A stretch of 64,000 bases of DNA from Bradyrhizobium forestalis. Its GTDB lineage: Bacteria; Pseudomonadota; Alphaproteobacteria; Rhizobiales; Xanthobacteraceae. The stretch covers positions 48,514 to 112,513 of the forward strand of contig NZ_PGVG01000024.1 of NCBI RefSeq assembly GCF_002795245.1. Direction: 5' to 3'. The stretch's first letter is position 1; each line of letters opens with the position of its first letter. The notes under the pieces were generated by a model. It did no database searches and had not been told where the DNA came from. It worked only from the letters and a program-made list of their open reading frames with translations. Positions 1 to 8,105 of the stretch are shown piece after piece. The translations under genes and the position numbers were made by a program.

Positions 1-1
1 C

Positions 2-712
2 TGGGTCGCGGGCGACCTCGAAACCCACGACCGCCAGGCGCGCAACCTCGCGATCGAGACCGGCGCGGTCGTCGTCTCCGTCGACTATCGCCGCCCGCCC
101 GAGACGCGCTTTCCCGGCGCCTTCGAGGACGCCTTCGGCGCGGTGCGTGACATCCTCGACCGCGTCGCGGGATTTGGCGGCGATGCGGAACGCCTCGGCG
201 TTGCCGGCGACAGCGCCGGCGGCACTCTCGCGGCGACCACCGCGATCGCCTGCCGCGATGCCGGCATCAAGCTCGCCGCGCAACTCTTGGTCTATCCCGT
301 GACCGACGTGCGCGGCACTTACGCCGACGCGCGCGAGAACGCGCGCTATCCCTCGCGCGCCGAGAATGCCGACGGCTACTTCCTCACGCGCGCGACGATG
401 GAATGGTTCTGCGGCCACTATCTCGCCGATCCCGCTCACGCGAGCGACTGGCGCGTCTCGCCGCTGCGGGCCGCCTCCCTGGCGGGCGTCGCGCCCGCGA
501 TCGTGACCACCGCCTGGTTCGATCCCCTGCGCGACGAAGGCGCCGCCTATGCGCGGGCACTGGAAGCCGCCGGCGTACGCGTCAAGCACCACGAGGGCCC
601 CGGCCTGATCCATGGCTATTTCGGCATGGGCGATGCCTCGGACGTCGCGCGCGCCGAAGCGCAGCGCGCGCGGGCCGACTTCAAGGCGTTGCTCGCGCGG
701 GGAGCTCTTTAG
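2..712 (+). CDS. Alpha/beta hydrolase (HSL-type esterase), 5' truncated by window edge
   Basis: The reading frame is open from the first bases and ends at TAG 710-712, so the N-terminus lies outside the window. The visible part has the nucleophile elbow GDSAGG (about residue 70 of the visible fragment), an Asp-containing FDPLRDEG segment and a late His in LIHGYFGM. These are the three parts of a Ser-Asp-His triad as laid out in the hormone-sensitive-lipase family of carboxylesterases. The family hydrolyses short acyl esters in the cytoplasm; the substrate cannot be told from sequence. The last bases overlap the 3' end of the convergent cupin gene by 4 nt. Family assignment is firm, specific function unknown. 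Confidence 0.85.
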   Translation, partial: WVAGDLETHDRQARNLAIETGAVVVSVDYRRPPETRFPGAFEDAFGAVRDILDRVAGFGGDAERLGVAGDSAGGTLAATTAIACRDAGIKLAAQLLVYPVTDVRGTYADARENARYPSRAENADGYFLTRATMEWFCGHYLADPAHASDWRVSPLRAASLAGVAPAIVTTAWFDPLRDEGAAYARALEAAGVRVKHHEGPGLIHGYFGMGDASDVARAEAQRARADFKALLARGAL

Positions 713-1173
713 CTGCGACGGGCGCGCTGCGCGTCTGTGTGCCCCCAGGTTTCGTCCCAATCCTGCCCTGAGGCGTCGACCACGCGGCCATCGGCTTCAA
801 AGAACTTGTTCGGCACCTGGAAGATCGCCAGGATCAAGGCGCCCTCCGGGCACCAGGCGGCATGCCGGCTGCCGGCCTCGCGCCAGATGAATTCGCCGGC
901 CTTGCAGGCGATGCCCTTGGCCGGCCCCTCCTTGTCGACGAGCGTGCCTTCGATGACCCAGCTCTGCTCGATGCCGACATGCTCGTGATCGGGCAGCACC
1001 GATCCCGGTGCAAAGCGCATCAACGCAGTCATCAGGCCCGTGCGGCGATCGAACAGCAGCGTCTTGGCCTCACAGCCGGGAAAGCGCGTCTTCTGCCAGT
1101 CCATGTTTTGCGGCTGAACCAAGTGAGAATGACGATCGGCGGCTTTCTCGCCCTTCGGGGTCGCGGCGTCCAT
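709..1173 (-). CDS. Cupin-domain protein (ChrR-type cupin fold)
   Basis: A 154-residue protein with a single cupin barrel. The first cupin motif is visible as PDHEHVGIEQSWVIEG (two His and a Glu in the metal-binding pattern), followed by KAGEFIWREAGSRHAAW, which supplies the second-motif His. It resembles the cupin half of ChrR-like anti-sigma proteins but has no zinc-binding anti-sigma domain, so it is more likely a stand-alone metal-binding cupin or small enzyme. ATG at 1173 is preferred over the in-frame GTG at 1176 because the purine-rich GGAGGGAG (complement of 1181-1188) then sits 7 nt upstream. It converges on the esterase gene. Substrate unknown. Confidence 0.7.
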   Translation of the reverse strand: MDAATPKGEKAADRHSHLVQPQNMDWQKTRFPGCEAKTLLFDRRTGLMTALMRFAPGSVLPDHEHVGIEQSWVIEGTLVDKEGPAKGIACKAGEFIWREAGSRHAAWCPEGALILAIFQVPNKFFEADGRVVDASGQDWDETWGHTDAQRARRS

Positions 1174-1376
1174 CACGATACTCCCTCCATCTCGACCGCC
1201 CGAAATTAGCAGGATTGTCCGGCCGGGTCAGCGAGCGGTGCAACAGGCGGGGGGCATTTGCCGATCGGGCTCGAAAAATCGGCAAGCAGACGGACGTCTA
1301 GGCGCCGATCCTGCTTGATTGCGCCATGATTCCCGGCTCCAATCCGCCCCGCCATTTCTGGTTTAGGGAGACACCC

Positions 1377-1625
1377 ATGATGAAGCGGATTCTTCTCGCA
1401 GCGATCGTTGCCGCCTTTGCAGCGGGCTCGGCCTTTGCGCAAGAAACCTGCGAGAGCAAAGCCGTCGGCAAGGACGGCAAGCCGCTGGCCGGCGCCGCCA
1501 AGACCTCGTTCCTGAAAAAGTGCAAGGCGGATGCCTGCGCACCCAAGGCCGTCGGCTCCGACGGCAAGCCGCTCGCCGGCGCCGCCAAGAACAGCTTCAT
1601 GAAGAAGTGCGAGACCAGCGCGTAA
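1377..1625 (+). CDS. PsiF-repeat secreted small protein
   Basis: An 82-residue protein that starts with a typical Sec signal peptide (Lys-Arg then a hydrophobic Ala-rich stretch ending AFA, predicted cut before QE). The mature part is two near-identical repeats of the PsiF type: a Cys, then KAVGxDGKPLAGAAK, then SF(L/M)KKC. Each repeat carries a Cys pair, so disulfides in the periplasm are likely. PsiF was named from phosphate-starvation-induced genes in enterobacteria; whether this copy responds to phosphate is not visible here. The start at the double ATG 1377/1380 is supported by AGGGAG about 6 nt upstream; an upstream ATG at 1326 would lengthen the protein without a ribosome site. Confidence 0.8.
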   Translation: MMKRILLAAIVAAFAAGSAFAQETCESKAVGKDGKPLAGAAKTSFLKKCKADACAPKAVGSDGKPLAGAAKNSFMKKCETSA

Positions 1626-1644
1626 GGCGCGCTGTGGCACTCTC

Positions 1645-1776
1645 GTGCCCCGGACGCAGCGCAGCGCACTTCAGCGATGCGCTGCAGAGCCGGGGCCCAT
1701 GCAACTGCACAGCGCTCCGATAGATGGGTCCCGGCTCAGCGGAGCGGCACTGCGTGCCGCACCGCGTCCGGGACAC
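1645..1776. repeat. Dispersed imperfect palindrome, family 1 copy A
   Basis: First of five copies in the window of a 130-160 bp element. The outer arms are GTGCCCCGGACGC at the left and GCGTCCGGGACAC at the right. The inner arms are GAGCCGGGGCCCATG and GATGGGTCCCGGCTC. It can fold into a long branched hairpin. It fills most of the gap between the PsiF gene and the convergent hydrolase gene. The other copies are at 22950, 26123, 43030 and 43262. Confidence 0.8.
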
Positions 1777-1808
1777 AAGACTGATAACTCCATGAGCTCG
1801 GTGACGCC

Positions 1809-2684
1809 TCACCCCCGCCTGAACCGATAATCGAACGCGCCGCCCAGCGGCTTGATCCATCCCACCGTCGGCGCCGGAAAATGCACCGGCAGGATCAGCG
1901 TGTCGGTGTCCGCAACGGAGGCGAAGAACTTCCGCCGCGACGCCGCCGACTGCTTCGGATCCCAATCGGGCCGCGCCGACCAGTCCGGCTCGCGGCACTG
2001 GATCTGGTGATGCATGAGATCACCTGCGACCACCGCGCGCTGGCCTTTCGAAAATATGTTCACGCAGCAATGGCAGGGCGAATGCCCCGGCGTCGGCGTC
2101 AGCGTCACGGTGTCGTCAAGCGCGTAGTCGTCATCGACCAGGAGCGCCTGCCCGGCCTCGACGATCGGCAGGCAATTGTCGCGAAACACGGTGCCGGGCG
2201 GGTTGCTGCCCTTGGCGTGCTCGGCCTCCCAGGCCGCATACTCGCCCTTGTGGAAGACGTATTTCGCGTTCGGAAACGTCGGCACCCAGCGGCCGTCGCG
2301 CAACGTCGTATTCCAGCCGGTGTGGTCGATGTGCAGATGGGTGCAGAACACGTAGTCGATCTGCTCGAAACCGACGCCGAGCGCGAACAGCTCGTTGCGC
2401 CAGCGCTCCTTGCCGGGAAAATCGAACGGCGGCGGATGGCCCTTGTCCTCGCCGGTGCAGGTGTCGACCAGAATGGTGTAACGCGGCGTGCGCACGACGA
2501 AGGTCTGATAAGTGATCACCATCATGCCGCGCGCGGCGTCGAACACCTCCGGCTCCATCGTCGGCAGATGGCGCTTGAACACGCCCTCGTCGTAAGCCGG
2601 GAAGAAATCCTGCGGCCGCCGCCACGGCCCCTCCCGCTCGATCACCGCATCGATGGTGATATCGCCGATCCGCAGTTGCTTCAC
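1809..2684 (-). CDS. MBL-fold metallohydrolase
   Basis: A 291-residue metallo-beta-lactamase-fold protein. The zinc-binding motif THLHIDHTGW is near residue 115, a further ligand His is in TPTPGHSPCH, and an Asp in VAGDLMHH; the late HFP segment supplies the last His. The layout matches the lactonase/AttM-like or general hydrolase branch of the fold, but the substrate is not determined. The start is GTG at 2684 with GGGGAG about 10 nt upstream on the minus strand. No signal peptide is seen, so it is probably cytoplasmic. It appears to be transcribed alone, upstream of a family 1 repeat and convergent with the PsiF gene. Confidence 0.8.
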   Translation of the reverse strand: MKQLRIGDITIDAVIEREGPWRRPQDFFPAYDEGVFKRHLPTMEPEVFDAARGMMVITYQTFVVRTPRYTILVDTCTGEDKGHPPPFDFPGKERWRNELFALGVGFEQIDYVFCTHLHIDHTGWNTTLRDGRWVPTFPNAKYVFHKGEYAAWEAEHAKGSNPPGTVFRDNCLPIVEAGQALLVDDDYALDDTVTLTPTPGHSPCHCCVNIFSKGQRAVVAGDLMHHQIQCREPDWSARPDWDPKQSAASRRKFFASVADTDTLILPVHFPAPTVGWIKPLGGAFDYRFRRG

Positions 2685-2755
2685 GATTGCTTCGCTCCCC
2701 TTTTTCGAGGGAGCGTAGCGCGAGACATCAACCCGTCAAGGCATGGACCGGAATG

Positions 2756-4378
2756 CTAGCTCCGCAACCCCGGCGCCTCCTGCCCGGTGCGCGCGACATA
2801 TTTCGTGTAGCCGCCGCCGTACTGATGGATGCCCTCGGGCGTCAGCTCCAGCACGCGGTTCGACAGGACGCTGAGAAAATGCCGGTCGTGCGAGACGAAC
2901 AGCATGGTGCCCTCGAAATCCGACAGCGCGGTGATCAGCATCTCCTTGGTGGCGAGGTCGAGATGGTTGGTCGGCTCGTCCAGCACCAAAAAGTTCGGCG
3001 GATCGAACAGCATCTTGGCCATCACGAGCCGCGCCTTCTCGCCGCCCGACAGCACCCGGCAGCGCTTCTCGACGTCGTCGCCGGAGAAACCGAAGCAGCC
3101 GGCGAGCGCGCGCAAAGACCCCTGCCCCGCGGTCGGAAACGCGTCCTCCAGCGACTGGAACACGGTGCGCTCGCCGTCGAGCAGATCCATCGCGTGTTGG
3201 GCGAAATAGCCCATCTTGACGCTGCCCCCGAGCGCCACCGTGCCCTCGTCGGGCTCGCTCGCACCGGCGACGAGCTTGAGCAGCGTCGATTTGCCGGCGC
3301 CGTTGATGCCCATCACGCACCAGCGCTCCCGACGGCGGATCATGAAGTCGAGCCCGTCATAGATGCGCTTTGAGCCGTAGCCCTTGTGCACGTTCTTCAG
3401 TGCGACGACGTCCTCGCCCGAGCGCGGCGCCGGTGGGAAGTCAAACACAACGCTCTGGCGGCGGCGCGGCGGCTCGACCCGCTCGATCTTGTCGAGCTTC
3501 TTCACCCGGCTCTGCACCTGCGCCGCGTGAGAGGCGCGCGCCTTGAAGCGCTCGATGAACTTGATCTCCTTGGCGAGCATGGCCTGCTGGCGCTCGAACT
3601 GCGCCTGCTGCTGCTTCTCGTTCTGCGCCCGCTGCTGCTCGTAGAATTCGTAATTGCCGGTGTAGGTGGTGAGCGAGCCGGAATCGATCTCGACTACCTT
3701 GGAGATCACGCGGTTGATGAACTCGCGGTCATGCGAGGTCATCAGCAGCGTGCCCTCGTAATCGTGCAGGAATTTCTCCAGCCAGATCAGGCTTTCCAGA
3801 TCGAGATGGTTGCTCGGCTCGTCGAGCAGCATGACGTCGGGTCGCATCAAGAGAATCCGCGCCAGCGCCACGCGCATCTTCCAGCCGCCGGAGAGCTTGC
3901 CGACGTCGCCGTCCATCATCTCCTGGCTGAAGCCAAGCCCCGCCAGCGCCTCGCGCGCGCGGCCATCGAGCGCATAGCCGTCCAGCTCCTCGAAGCGGTG
4001 CTGCACCTCACCGTAGCGCGCGATGATCTCGTCCATCTGGTCGGCCTTGTCAGGATCGGCCATGTCAGCCTCGAGCTCGCGCAGCTCGGCCGCGACCTCG
4101 CTGACGGGACCGGCGCCATTCATCACCTCGGCCACCGCGCTGTGGCCGCTCATCTCGCCGACGTCCTGGTTGAAATAGCCGATGGTGATGCCGCGATCGG
4201 TCGAGACCTGCCCCTCGTCGGGCAGTTCCTCGCCGGCGATCATCCGGAACAATGTGGTCTTGCCGGCGCCGTTCGGACCGACAAGCCCGATCTTCTCGCC
4301 CTTGTTGAGGGCGGCGGAAGCTTCGATGAACAGGATCTGGTGGCCGGCTTGCTTGCTGACGTTGTCGAGGCGGATCAT
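2756..4378 (-). CDS. ABC-F family ATP-binding protein
   Basis: A 540-residue soluble protein with two ABC ATPase domains and no membrane segments. Walker A motifs are GPNGAGKTT (about residue 35) and GINGAGKST (about 355). Signature motifs are LSGGWKMRVALAR and LSGGEKARLVMAK, and Walker B/D-loop stretches LLDEPSNHLDLESL and VLDEPTNHLDLATK. Between them lies a charged, Gln/Arg-rich linker like the P-site-tRNA-interaction arm of ABC-F proteins. ABC-F proteins act on the ribosome (translation or antibiotic protection) and are not transporters. Which subfamily (Uup, EttA, YbiT-like) is not assigned. The gene stands alone on the minus strand. Confidence 0.9.
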   Translation of the reverse strand: MIRLDNVSKQAGHQILFIEASAALNKGEKIGLVGPNGAGKTTLFRMIAGEELPDEGQVSTDRGITIGYFNQDVGEMSGHSAVAEVMNGAGPVSEVAAELRELEADMADPDKADQMDEIIARYGEVQHRFEELDGYALDGRAREALAGLGFSQEMMDGDVGKLSGGWKMRVALARILLMRPDVMLLDEPSNHLDLESLIWLEKFLHDYEGTLLMTSHDREFINRVISKVVEIDSGSLTTYTGNYEFYEQQRAQNEKQQQAQFERQQAMLAKEIKFIERFKARASHAAQVQSRVKKLDKIERVEPPRRRQSVVFDFPPAPRSGEDVVALKNVHKGYGSKRIYDGLDFMIRRRERWCVMGINGAGKSTLLKLVAGASEPDEGTVALGGSVKMGYFAQHAMDLLDGERTVFQSLEDAFPTAGQGSLRALAGCFGFSGDDVEKRCRVLSGGEKARLVMAKMLFDPPNFLVLDEPTNHLDLATKEMLITALSDFEGTMLFVSHDRHFLSVLSNRVLELTPEGIHQYGGGYTKYVARTGQEAPGLRS

Positions 4379-4454
4379 GAGGTCTTTTGGGAGGATTTTT
4401 GCGTTGCAGCGTCATAGGGCATGCAGGCCGCGAGGGGAAGCCCGGCGTGACCGG

Positions 4455-5279
4455 TCATGGCTCACAGCTTCGCCAGCCGCGCGCCGCCGCGGCGATGACA
4501 GCAAGCGTCGCCTTGGCGCCGTCAGCCTCACCCTTGTCAAAATCGCCCTCCGTCTGCGCCATTGAATTGGTGACGTGCGCGAAACAGGCGATGGAATGAC
4601 CGCTTGCAGCGCTGAAGGCGTAAAGAGCGGCGGCTTCCATCTCGACCGCGAGCGTTCCCAGGTCGCGCGCACGCGCGATCGCTGCTTCAGTCTCGCGATA
4701 GGGAGCATCAGTCGTCCAGGTTGAACCGCGATGCAACTTCTCCGGCAGCGATCTGCCCTCCCGCTCAATGCGGTCCAGAAGCGACACGTCAGGCGCTTCT
4801 GCGAAGGTCGAGCCTGGCAGGTAATGAAAACTCGTTCCCTCATCACGCAGCGCGCGGTCAATCAGGACGAAATATGGCGTGGGTCCGATTGAGGTAATTT
4901 GTCCGGCGGACGTGACGCTGACGAGCAGCCGGCAGCCAGACACGAAGAGCTGCTCGGCGACCAGGACGGCGAACGGTGCGCCGACCGCGCAGCCGACGAT
5001 GCCGACCTCGCCGATGCCGTCGAGATCGAAGGCGAGAAGCTCAGTATGATAGCAGGCCCATCCCTCATGGACGCGGCCGGCGCCGGTCTGCTTGAGGTGA
5101 CGGACGACGTCGCCGTCCGGATCGAGCACGCAGATTTCGGGGACAGCGACGAGCGGCAACTGCCTCTGCCGCCGGGCCTCCCTCAGCAGCGCTTCGGGCC
5201 GGAACACGGAGGCAGCTTTGTGGTCCTTGACGCCGAGAATCGGCCACGCGGATTCTGCGCGGCGAGGCTTATCATCCAT
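4455..5279 (-). CDS. Nucleoside phosphorylase family protein
   Basis: A 274-residue protein of the PNP/UDP phosphorylase superfamily. Signs are the phosphate-binding region around GIVGCAVGAPFAVLVAEQL, the stretch STWTTDAPYRET, and the diagnostic LAVEMEAAALYAFS, whose Glu-Met-Glu contacts the ribose in uridine and purine phosphorylases. A role in nucleoside salvage (phosphorolysis of a nucleoside to base plus ribose 1-phosphate) follows from the family; the base is not determined. It starts at ATG 5279. It lies 21 nt downstream of the ArsR-rhodanese gene on the same strand, so it may be cotranscribed with that regulator, though no functional link to sulfur is evident. Confidence 0.8.
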   Translation of the reverse strand: MDDKPRRAESAWPILGVKDHKAASVFRPEALLREARRQRQLPLVAVPEICVLDPDGDVVRHLKQTGAGRVHEGWACYHTELLAFDLDGIGEVGIVGCAVGAPFAVLVAEQLFVSGCRLLVSVTSAGQITSIGPTPYFVLIDRALRDEGTSFHYLPGSTFAEAPDVSLLDRIEREGRSLPEKLHRGSTWTTDAPYRETEAAIARARDLGTLAVEMEAAALYAFSAASGHSIACFAHVTNSMAQTEGDFDKGEADGAKATLAVIAAAARGWRSCEP

Positions 5280-5300
5280 GACGCACCTGATCGGCTTGTT

Positions 5301-5969
5301 TCACGCGAGGGATTCGACCGGCAGGCCGGCGGCTTTCCATTCGGGGTAGCCGTCCTCGAGCCGGCGGACGCGGTAACCTCGCGTCCGGAGCGCGGCGACC
5401 GCTTCGAAAGAAAGAACGCAGTAAGGGCCACGGCAGTAGGCGATCACCTCACGGCCTTTCGGAAGTTCGCTGAGGCGTCGTTCCAGCTCGGCAAGCGGGA
5501 TGTTGAGCGCGCCCGGCAAATGGCCAAGAACGAACTCGTCTACGGGGCGGACATCGAGCACCGTGACCAGATTGTCGTGCAATCTCGCGACCAGATCATC
5601 TCGCGAGACCGGTTCAAGCGCATCGCGGGCGCGGAAGTAGTCGGTCACGACGCGGCCGATCTCGGCGATGTTCCGCTCGCCGACGCGCCCCAGCGCCTTG
5701 GTCAGCGCGACCACTTCAGCATCGCCGGCCAAGCGATAGAGAACGTGTTTGCCCCGTCGCTCCGTCTCGACGAGACGCGCGCGCCTGAGGACCTGCAGAT
5801 GGCGGGATGTATTAGCGAACGTCAGATGCGCGCGGGCCGATAGCTCCTCGACGCTGCGCACCCCCTGGGCGAGGTGCTCCAACAGCTCGAGCCGATGCTC
5901 ATGGCCCAACGCCTGCGCCACCTCGGCAAGATTCTTATAAATCGCGTGCTTCGGTCCGGTACTTGACAC
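5301..5969 (-). CDS. ArsR-family regulator fused to a rhodanese domain
   Basis: The N-terminal half is an ArsR/SmtB winged helix (SRHLQVLRRARLVETERRGKH). The C-terminal half is a rhodanese domain with active loop AYCRGPYC, carrying two Cys residues. No Cys occurs in the DNA-binding half, so sulfur sensing by Cys, if any, would rest on the rhodanese loop. Two starts are possible: ATG 5990, which lies inside the palindromic operator, and GTG 5969, preceded by AGGAA about 6 nt upstream. GTG 5969 (222 aa) is preferred because it leaves the operator in the promoter. It diverges from a persulfide-dioxygenase-like gene, which it probably represses together with itself, in the manner of BigR/SqrR-type systems. 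Confidence 0.85.
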   Translation of the reverse strand: MSSTGPKHAIYKNLAEVAQALGHEHRLELLEHLAQGVRSVEELSARAHLTFANTSRHLQVLRRARLVETERRGKHVLYRLAGDAEVVALTKALGRVGERNIAEIGRVVTDYFRARDALEPVSRDDLVARLHDNLVTVLDVRPVDEFVLGHLPGALNIPLAELERRLSELPKGREVIAYCRGPYCVLSFEAVAALRTRGYRVRRLEDGYPEWKAAGLPVESLA

Positions 5970-5978
5970 GGCAGTTCC

Positions 5979-6009
5979 TGAATATATCATTCAACAGATC
6001 GATTGAATG
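5979..6009. promoter_or_regulatory. Overlapping palindromes, probable operator of the ArsR-rhodanese regulator
   Basis: Two inverted repeats share bases. TGAAT-N5-ATTCA lies at 5979-5993 and CATTCAA-N8-TTGAATG at 5988-6009. They sit in the 74-bp divergent gap between the regulator (start 5969) and the hydrolase (start 6044). ATTCAA/TTGAAT half sites fit the AT-rich dyads bound by ArsR-family sulfide regulators. Binding is inferred, not shown. Confidence 0.65.
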
Positions 6010-6043
6010 TTATCTAGCCGCTCTTTGTGAGGAGTGCAAGTCC

Positions 6044-6784
6044 ATGATCCTCCGCCAGTTCTTGCATCGCGATCCCGTCGGCATCTCCTACCTCTTCGGC
6101 TGCGGCGGCAAGGCCACCGGTGCGGTCGTCGATCCCGTCGGCGATATCCAGCCCTATCTGCAAGCCGCCGACAATGCCGGCATGCGCATTCACTTCGTCG
6201 TCGACACCCATGTTCATGCCGACCACCTCTCGGCGGGACGGGCTCTCGCAGACGCAGCGGGGGCGTCCTACGTGCTCTCGTCGAACGCGGGCGTATCGTT
6301 TCCGTTCAAAGGACTTAGCGATGGCGACGTCCTTCCGCTCGGCAACGTCACGGCGACGGCTCTTCACACGCCAGGTCACACGCCCGAGCACATCTGTCTT
6401 CTTGTGACGGACCGGACGCGCGCCGACGAACCCTGGTTCGTCCTGACCGGCCACACTCTGATGGTCGGCGATCTCGGTCGCACCGAACTCGCCGCCAGTG
6501 CCGAAGAAGGCGCAAGACAACTGTTCCGCAGCGTGCGCAAGCTGAAGGACTTGCCTGATTACGTCGAGGTCCTGCCGGGCGCCTATGCAGGCTCGGTCTG
6601 CGGCCGCCGGCTGAGCGGCAAGCCCTGGTCCACGATCGGCTTCGAGAAGCGGCACAACCAGGCTTTCATGATCGAGGATGAAGCCGAATTTGTCCGGTTC
6701 ATGGTCGCCGAGATTCCGCCGGCACCGCCGGAAGCCACGAAGATCAGAGCCGCCAATTCAGGCGTCGCTGCCGCTGCGGCCTGA
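6044..6784 (+). CDS. MBL-fold hydrolase, persulfide dioxygenase-like
   Basis: A 246-residue metallo-beta-lactamase-fold protein of the ETHE1/Blh type. The motif THVHADHLSAG gives the first metal ligands, HTPGHTPEH a further His, and VGDLGRTEL the bridging Asp. The C-terminal GSVCGRRLSGKPWSTIGFEKR is typical of bacterial BigR-linked Blh proteins. The family oxidises glutathione persulfide to sulfite in sulfide detoxification. The usual Pro-Ala-His before that C-terminal stretch reads PGAY here, so that His is missing. It is not an iron ligand in single-metal ETHE1 enzymes, so activity is still plausible. Start ATG 6044 has GAGGAG upstream; longer in-frame starts lie inside the operator. It is followed after 4 nt by an MFS carrier. 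Confidence 0.8.
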   Translation: MILRQFLHRDPVGISYLFGCGGKATGAVVDPVGDIQPYLQAADNAGMRIHFVVDTHVHADHLSAGRALADAAGASYVLSSNAGVSFPFKGLSDGDVLPLGNVTATALHTPGHTPEHICLLVTDRTRADEPWFVLTGHTLMVGDLGRTELAASAEEGARQLFRSVRKLKDLPDYVEVLPGAYAGSVCGRRLSGKPWSTIGFEKRHNQAFMIEDEAEFVRFMVAEIPPAPPEATKIRAANSGVAAAAA

Positions 6785-6788
6785 TGCC

Positions 6789-8075
6789 ATGAGCGAAGCG
6801 GCAACTGCCCCGCAAAGGTCGCCTTCGGTCAGATTGGGCCTCAGGGAAAACTGGCCGCAGTTCGCTCTCCTCGTCCTGATCAATGCCTTCGTGGGCGGGA
6901 TGGTTGGGATCGAGCGAACCGTCGTGCCACTGATCGGCGCCGAGGAGTTCAAGATCGACTCGACGACGCTCGTCGTCTCCTTCATCGTCAGCTTCGGCGT
7001 CGTGAAGGCGTGCGCCAACCTGATCTCCGGCCAGCTCGCCGACAAGTGGGGGCGCAAGCAGATTCTGATCCTCGGGTGGCTCGTCGGCCTTCCGGTGCCG
7101 TTTATGATCATCTGGGCACCAAGCTGGGAATGGGTGATCGCCGCCAATGCCTTTCTCGGCATCAACCAGGGCCTTGCCTGGTCGATGACCGTGATCATGA
7201 AGATCGATCTCGTCGGGCCAAAGTCGCGCGGCTTGGCCGTGGGCCTGAACGAGTTCGCCGGCTATCTCGCGGTCGGCGTGACCGCCTACCTCACCGGGTA
7301 TCTTGCGTCGGAGTATGGGCTGCGGCCCGCGCCGATCTACCTCGGCGTAGCCTATGCGATCCTCGGGGCCGCGCTCTCGATCCTCTTGGTGCGCGACACG
7401 CGCGAGCACGTCCGGCTGGAGACTGCGGCGCATGCGCGTCAAGCATCTCCAATCAGCTTCCGGGAGATCTTCGTCCTCACGTCGTTCAGGGATCGCAACC
7501 TGTTCGCCGCGTCGCAGGCGGGGCTGGTGAACAACCTCAACGACGGCATGAGCTGGGGCATCTTTCCCCTGTTTTTCGCCTCGTTCGGTCTGGCCGTCGA
7601 TCGGATTGGCATACTGAAGGCCGTCTATCCCGCGACGTGGGGCGTCCTCCAGGTCGCCACCGGTCCGCTGTCCGACCGCTGGGGCCGCAAGGGCCTGATC
7701 GCCGCCGGCATGTGGGTACAGGCCGCGGGCTTGTTCTTGACTGGGGCGACCAGTCATTTCGAGTGGTGGCTCGTCGGCAGCCTGTTGCTCGGACTCGGCA
7801 CTGCCATGGTGTACCCGAGCTTGATCGCCGCCGTATCTGATGCCTCGCATCCGAGCTGGCGGGCGCGCTCGCTCAGCGTCTACCGCTTCTGGCGCGATCT
7901 CGGCTACGCGATCGGGGCGCTGTCGGCCGGCATCATAGCCGACAGATTCGGCCTATCAGCGGCGATCACTTCGATCGCTGCCCTGACGTTCATTTCCGGC
8001 GCCGTCGTAGCGGTGTCCATGCGGGAACGGGGTTCGATTGATCTCGCGCAAAAAGCGAGCCGACCGACGGAGTAG
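6789..8075 (+). CDS. MFS transporter
   Basis: A 428-residue major facilitator superfamily protein with about twelve hydrophobic segments. It has the two loop motifs of the family, GQLADKWGRKQ after TM2 and the internal repeat GPLSDRWGRKG after TM8. The start ATG 6789 lies 4 nt after the stop of the preceding persulfide-dioxygenase-like gene, so the two are almost surely cotranscribed. Its place in a sulfur cluster suggests export of a sulfur oxyanion or related compound, but MFS substrates cannot be read from sequence. It is followed by the broken SHOCT gene. Confidence 0.85.
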   Translation: MSEAATAPQRSPSVRLGLRENWPQFALLVLINAFVGGMVGIERTVVPLIGAEEFKIDSTTLVVSFIVSFGVVKACANLISGQLADKWGRKQILILGWLVGLPVPFMIIWAPSWEWVIAANAFLGINQGLAWSMTVIMKIDLVGPKSRGLAVGLNEFAGYLAVGVTAYLTGYLASEYGLRPAPIYLGVAYAILGAALSILLVRDTREHVRLETAAHARQASPISFREIFVLTSFRDRNLFAASQAGLVNNLNDGMSWGIFPLFFASFGLAVDRIGILKAVYPATWGVLQVATGPLSDRWGRKGLIAAGMWVQAAGLFLTGATSHFEWWLVGSLLLGLGTAMVYPSLIAAVSDASHPSWRARSLSVYRFWRDLGYAIGALSAGIIADRFGLSAAITSIAALTFISGAVVAVSMRERGSIDLAQKASRPTE

Positions 8076-8105
8076 AGTTGATTTTTTTAATGCTGGAGCA
8101 GGCCG

